This document shows positions 5,401-6,106 of a stretch of 6,106 nt of DNA, piece after piece; positions within the stretch are counted from its first letter, which is position 1; each line of letters starts with the position of its first letter. The position numbers and the translations under genes are program-made. The notes under the pieces were generated by a model, which was not told the origin of the DNA, ran no database searches, and saw only the letters and a program-made list of their open reading frames with translations. Origin of the DNA: Proteobacteria bacterium UBA7821 (GTDB lineage: Bacteria > Pseudomonadota > Gammaproteobacteria > Comchoanobacterales > Comchoanobacteraceae); contig DLBP01000096.1 of NCBI GenBank assembly GCA_002480165.1, positions 469 to 6,574 of the forward strand, given 5' to 3'.

Positions 5401-5819
5401 GACTCAGTCAAATGGGCTCGTTATTGGAATGGTCCTATGGCGACACGCTTTCATTTGATTGGCATGGCTGGATGACTGATCAGCCGGTTGAGTTATTGCT
5501 ATTATTACAGTCTCATCATCACTGTCGAATTAAACAGCAGATCCATCATATGGTGAGTCAGTATAATCATGTATCTGTCCATGCAGCAGTCGATGTGTCC
5601 ATGCAGTGTATGTTGAAAGGGATTTGTGCGCAGTGTTTGGTTTACCAAGTTGATGAGGTTACTCAAACAAGAACCAAAGCAGTTTATGCCTGTTCGTGGC
5701 AGATTCAGCCATATCAGTGGGTTGACTGGGATAGTGCCAAAGATCGAGTTAAACAAAATGTCATGCATGAACAAGTCGCAAAACTGTATCTAAATTACCT
5801 AGAAAGTCATCATGGTTGA
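2499..5819 (+). CDS. Single-chain Fe-S flavoprotein: GltD/NfnB-like plus PyrK/NfnA-like oxidoreductase
   Basis: The 1106-residue cytosolic protein belongs to a family of long FAD-dependent oxidoreductases found in proteobacteria, mostly of unassigned function. Residues 1-235 are a family-specific helical part. Cys239, Cys242, Cys250 and Cys277, then Cys309 and CNDCMKSC (317-324), resemble the iron-sulphur domain ahead of glutamate-synthase small subunits and NfnB. The FAD fold starts at VLVMGMGPAGLA (379-390). An NAD(P)H fold starts at ILVIGAGLTAVDTATE (545-560; Ala554 favours NADPH). ILVATG (695-700) and the GD motif (763-764) close the flavin site. Residues 812-1106 resemble PyrK/NfnA: barrel with GNFYRLQ (844-850), MGPTG (909-913), then a [2Fe-2S] motif Cys1037, Cys1043, Cys1046, Cys1065. 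The usual glycine-rich loop near 925-938 is missing. ATG at 2499 is chosen over in-frame ATG 2415 because the extra 28 residues are unlike the family and read through the regulatory gap; its ribosome site is weak (GAGA, 9 bases upstream). Electron partners are inferred, with FdxA nearby as one candidate. Confidence 0.93.
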   Translation: MPTTISQSFNPNAFSQWLESSQIKAIDSDFCAFLKSGNRELYEILCRYRLGMAWDDESDHSLFLIQIAQALEDYLIQLFALYTDVSHLKTTASAAQHQAIFRSVFVKPSRRLKIDPMLDFTAITRRLHTDDSFSYPLNETQWVAIGLRIYERHSSEDEPYQMMLQWCGLVIHNELKPYLDTWAVFTLPARVDLSQLIETQDSDAGFRQTLEAYWRVRQGFQLTDQGASDVAVADQLYYCLECHQKKTDYCRTGFFKKKSDQQAGFKSNQLDELLEGCPLDERISEMHWLKRRHWAIASLAMIMRDNPLCSLTGHRICNDCMKSCIYQKQEPVDIPEVESRVLKDVLAMQWGCEVYDLLVRWNPLRPEQYMPKPYQYKKVLVMGMGPAGLAMSHHLLMEGCAVVGMDGLKLEPSHQWLNPIASYSDLTQPLDRRPVSGFGGVAEYGITARWDKNLLSLAQMAVLRRSYFSVYGGVRFGGTVTLDQAWQLGFDHVVIAVGAGLPRELSIPGSLAIGMLQANDFLMNLHLSGAQRPDVLHAIQLQMPILVIGAGLTAVDTATESRAYYLAQVEQLLCRYEQLVEWKSTTAIFSEFSEPSLGILKQMLTHARQVRRSKSAALHELISSWGGVNIVYRQSMERSPAYRHNHQELEHALNEGIGFWEWLIPVEVKVDSHGYVKALVVNHHGGHRELPAKTILVATGSSNNIAYAYEHRDALKKQGHYYTGFSLEKGRLVEQPMPTTLKQADVPALTSYVNNNSLVSFIGDTHPVFHGSVVKAIASSMRLYPKIMAALSIKKPDYRMTYQAFRQSIDGLFSVTLISTVRLSADWVEMRVHAPIHAKRYCLGNFYRLQTLEATAKKLAGVLMHSEPVALYPISVDPVGGNLTFWLRTQGSSCRLLSQANVGRSLALMGPTGMNYKPTDVSSRMLIFAESYWVMLALTIVESCLSRGQAVTLLIHPGQYPVDALESRLSQMGSLLEWSYGDTLSFDWHGWMTDQPVELLLLLQSHHHCRIKQQIHHMVSQYNHVSVHAAVDVSMQCMLKGICAQCLVYQVDEVTQTRTKAVYACSWQIQPYQWVDWDSAKDRVKQNVMHEQVAKLYLNYLESHHG
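3229..3277 (+). other. Homopolymer runs and dnaX-like slippery heptamer inside the flavoprotein gene
   Basis: Within 43 bases there is an A9 run (3229-3237) and a T7-A8 run (3257-3271). In the reading frame the second run contains T_TTT_TTT (3257-3263) and A_AAA_AAG (3266-3272), the latter being the dnaX-type -1 slippery sequence. A -1 slip would read one Val codon and stop at TGA (3275-3277), giving a 259-residue product. No strong downstream hairpin and no convincing Shine-Dalgarno-like stimulator are seen, so programmed use is unproven. Confidence 0.4.
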
Positions 5820-6054
5820 TGCGTTAGTCGAATAACCCCTGATCTGTGTGATTTGAATTGGATGTGTGTTGCGAGGCTAGTTGTCATCAAGACGGCAGAC
5901 ACTGTCATACAGCCCGTAGCTATCATATGCCGCACAACATCGATTGACGTGTGATGAGAGGTCTTTTTTGAGGATGCATTCATCAAAGATTGGTCATGAG
6001 GTGAGTTGATGTCGCCCATCCAAGTGCCAATCAATCCGGCTCTGGTTGATGGTC
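5820..6054. other. Intergenic stretch without a convincing gene
   Basis: After the flavoprotein stop there is no clear hairpin-T-run terminator; a T6 tract at 5964-5969 has no good stem before it. The only sizeable open frame is on the minus strand (6061 down to 5810, 83 residues from TTG, or 57 residues from an internal ATG). It has one possible membrane helix around MIATGCMTVSAVLM but no ribosome site, and it overlaps the end of the flavoprotein gene by 10 bases. It is not accepted as a gene here. The stretch reads as leftover or regulatory sequence upstream of the next gene to the right. Confidence 0.4.
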
Positions 6055-6071
6055 TCACCAATTAATGGTGA
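6055..6071. repeat. Inverted repeat TCACCA-attaa-TGGTGA
   Basis: This perfect 6-bp inverted repeat around a 5-base AT centre lies 8 bases upstream of the -35 box of the promoter at the right edge. The position suits an operator for the next gene. It is too short, and has no T run, to be a terminator. Confidence 0.4.
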
Positions 6072-6079
6072 ATGGGTTA

Positions 6080-6106
6080 TTGACATTTTTTGTTTTATTT
6101 AATATA
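6080..6106 (+). promoter_or_regulatory. Strong sigma70 promoter cut by the right edge
   Basis: A perfect -35 box TTGACA (6080-6085) is followed by a 17-base T-rich spacer and then TATA (6103-6106), the first four bases of a consensus -10 box that runs past the edge. It would drive a gene to the right of the window. The spacer is almost pure A+T. Confidence 0.55.

Noticed and set aside
5940..5970. Possible terminator at the T6 tract 5964-5969
   Set aside because: Only 4-bp stems with large loops can be drawn before the T run, too weak for intrinsic termination.
6065..6106. Short plus-strand frame starting at ATG 6065 and running off the right edge
   Set aside because: It has no ribosome site, begins inside the inverted repeat, and overlaps a near-consensus promoter, so it would lie upstream of the transcription start.

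Overview
The window looks like the chromosome of a gammaproteobacterium of moderate to low GC. The evidence is a CGFS monothiol glutaredoxin, a BolA/IbaG-type partner, an FdxA-type 7Fe ferredoxin and a tRNA-Arg without an encoded CCA. A recognisable family of about 1100-residue iron-sulphur flavoproteins points the same way. Legionellales-like bacteria are a reasonable guess from overall character, but nothing here fixes the genus. No insertion sequence, CRISPR array, phage gene or rRNA was seen.

Layout. On the minus strand, positions 1595 down to 1 form a tight operon: a BolA/IbaG-family gene, grxD, then a gene that runs off the left edge. That last gene is open for all 351 codons to position 1 and has no stop inside the window, so an ordinary start-to-stop ORF search misses it. 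It encodes a membrane-anchored protein with an alpha/beta-hydrolase-like nucleophile elbow. Back to back with this operon is fdxA on the plus strand (1717-2052). The two promoters, each with a 17-bp spacer, share the gap at 1596-1716. fdxA ends one base from the 3' end of a convergent tRNA-Arg(TCG) gene (2054-2127). A small 63-residue protein gene (2174-2365) lies upstream of the tRNA on the same strand.

A 133-bp divergent gap with a dense set of interleaved palindromes separates the small gene from the main gene of the window (2499-5819). That gene encodes an 1106-residue single-chain flavoprotein. Its N-terminal part resembles the glutamate-synthase small subunit (GltD/NfnB type, with iron-sulphur cysteines and two dinucleotide folds). 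Its C-terminal part resembles PyrK/NfnA (ferredoxin-NADP reductase type, with a [2Fe-2S] motif). The last 287 bases hold no convincing gene. They end in a near-consensus promoter (TTGACA, 17 bp, TATA...) reading off the right edge.

Taken together, four of the six protein genes concern iron-sulphur clusters or electron transfer: cluster carriers (BolA and GrxD), an electron carrier (FdxA) and a multi-cluster flavoprotein that could exchange electrons with a ferredoxin and NAD(P)H. The functional link between FdxA and the flavoprotein is inference from proximity and architecture. The most unusual points are the loss of the glycine-rich nucleotide loop in the flavoprotein's C-terminal half, a dnaX-like slippery sequence in its N-terminal part, the palindrome cluster upstream of it, and the edge-truncated hydrolase-like gene in the bolA-grxD operon.
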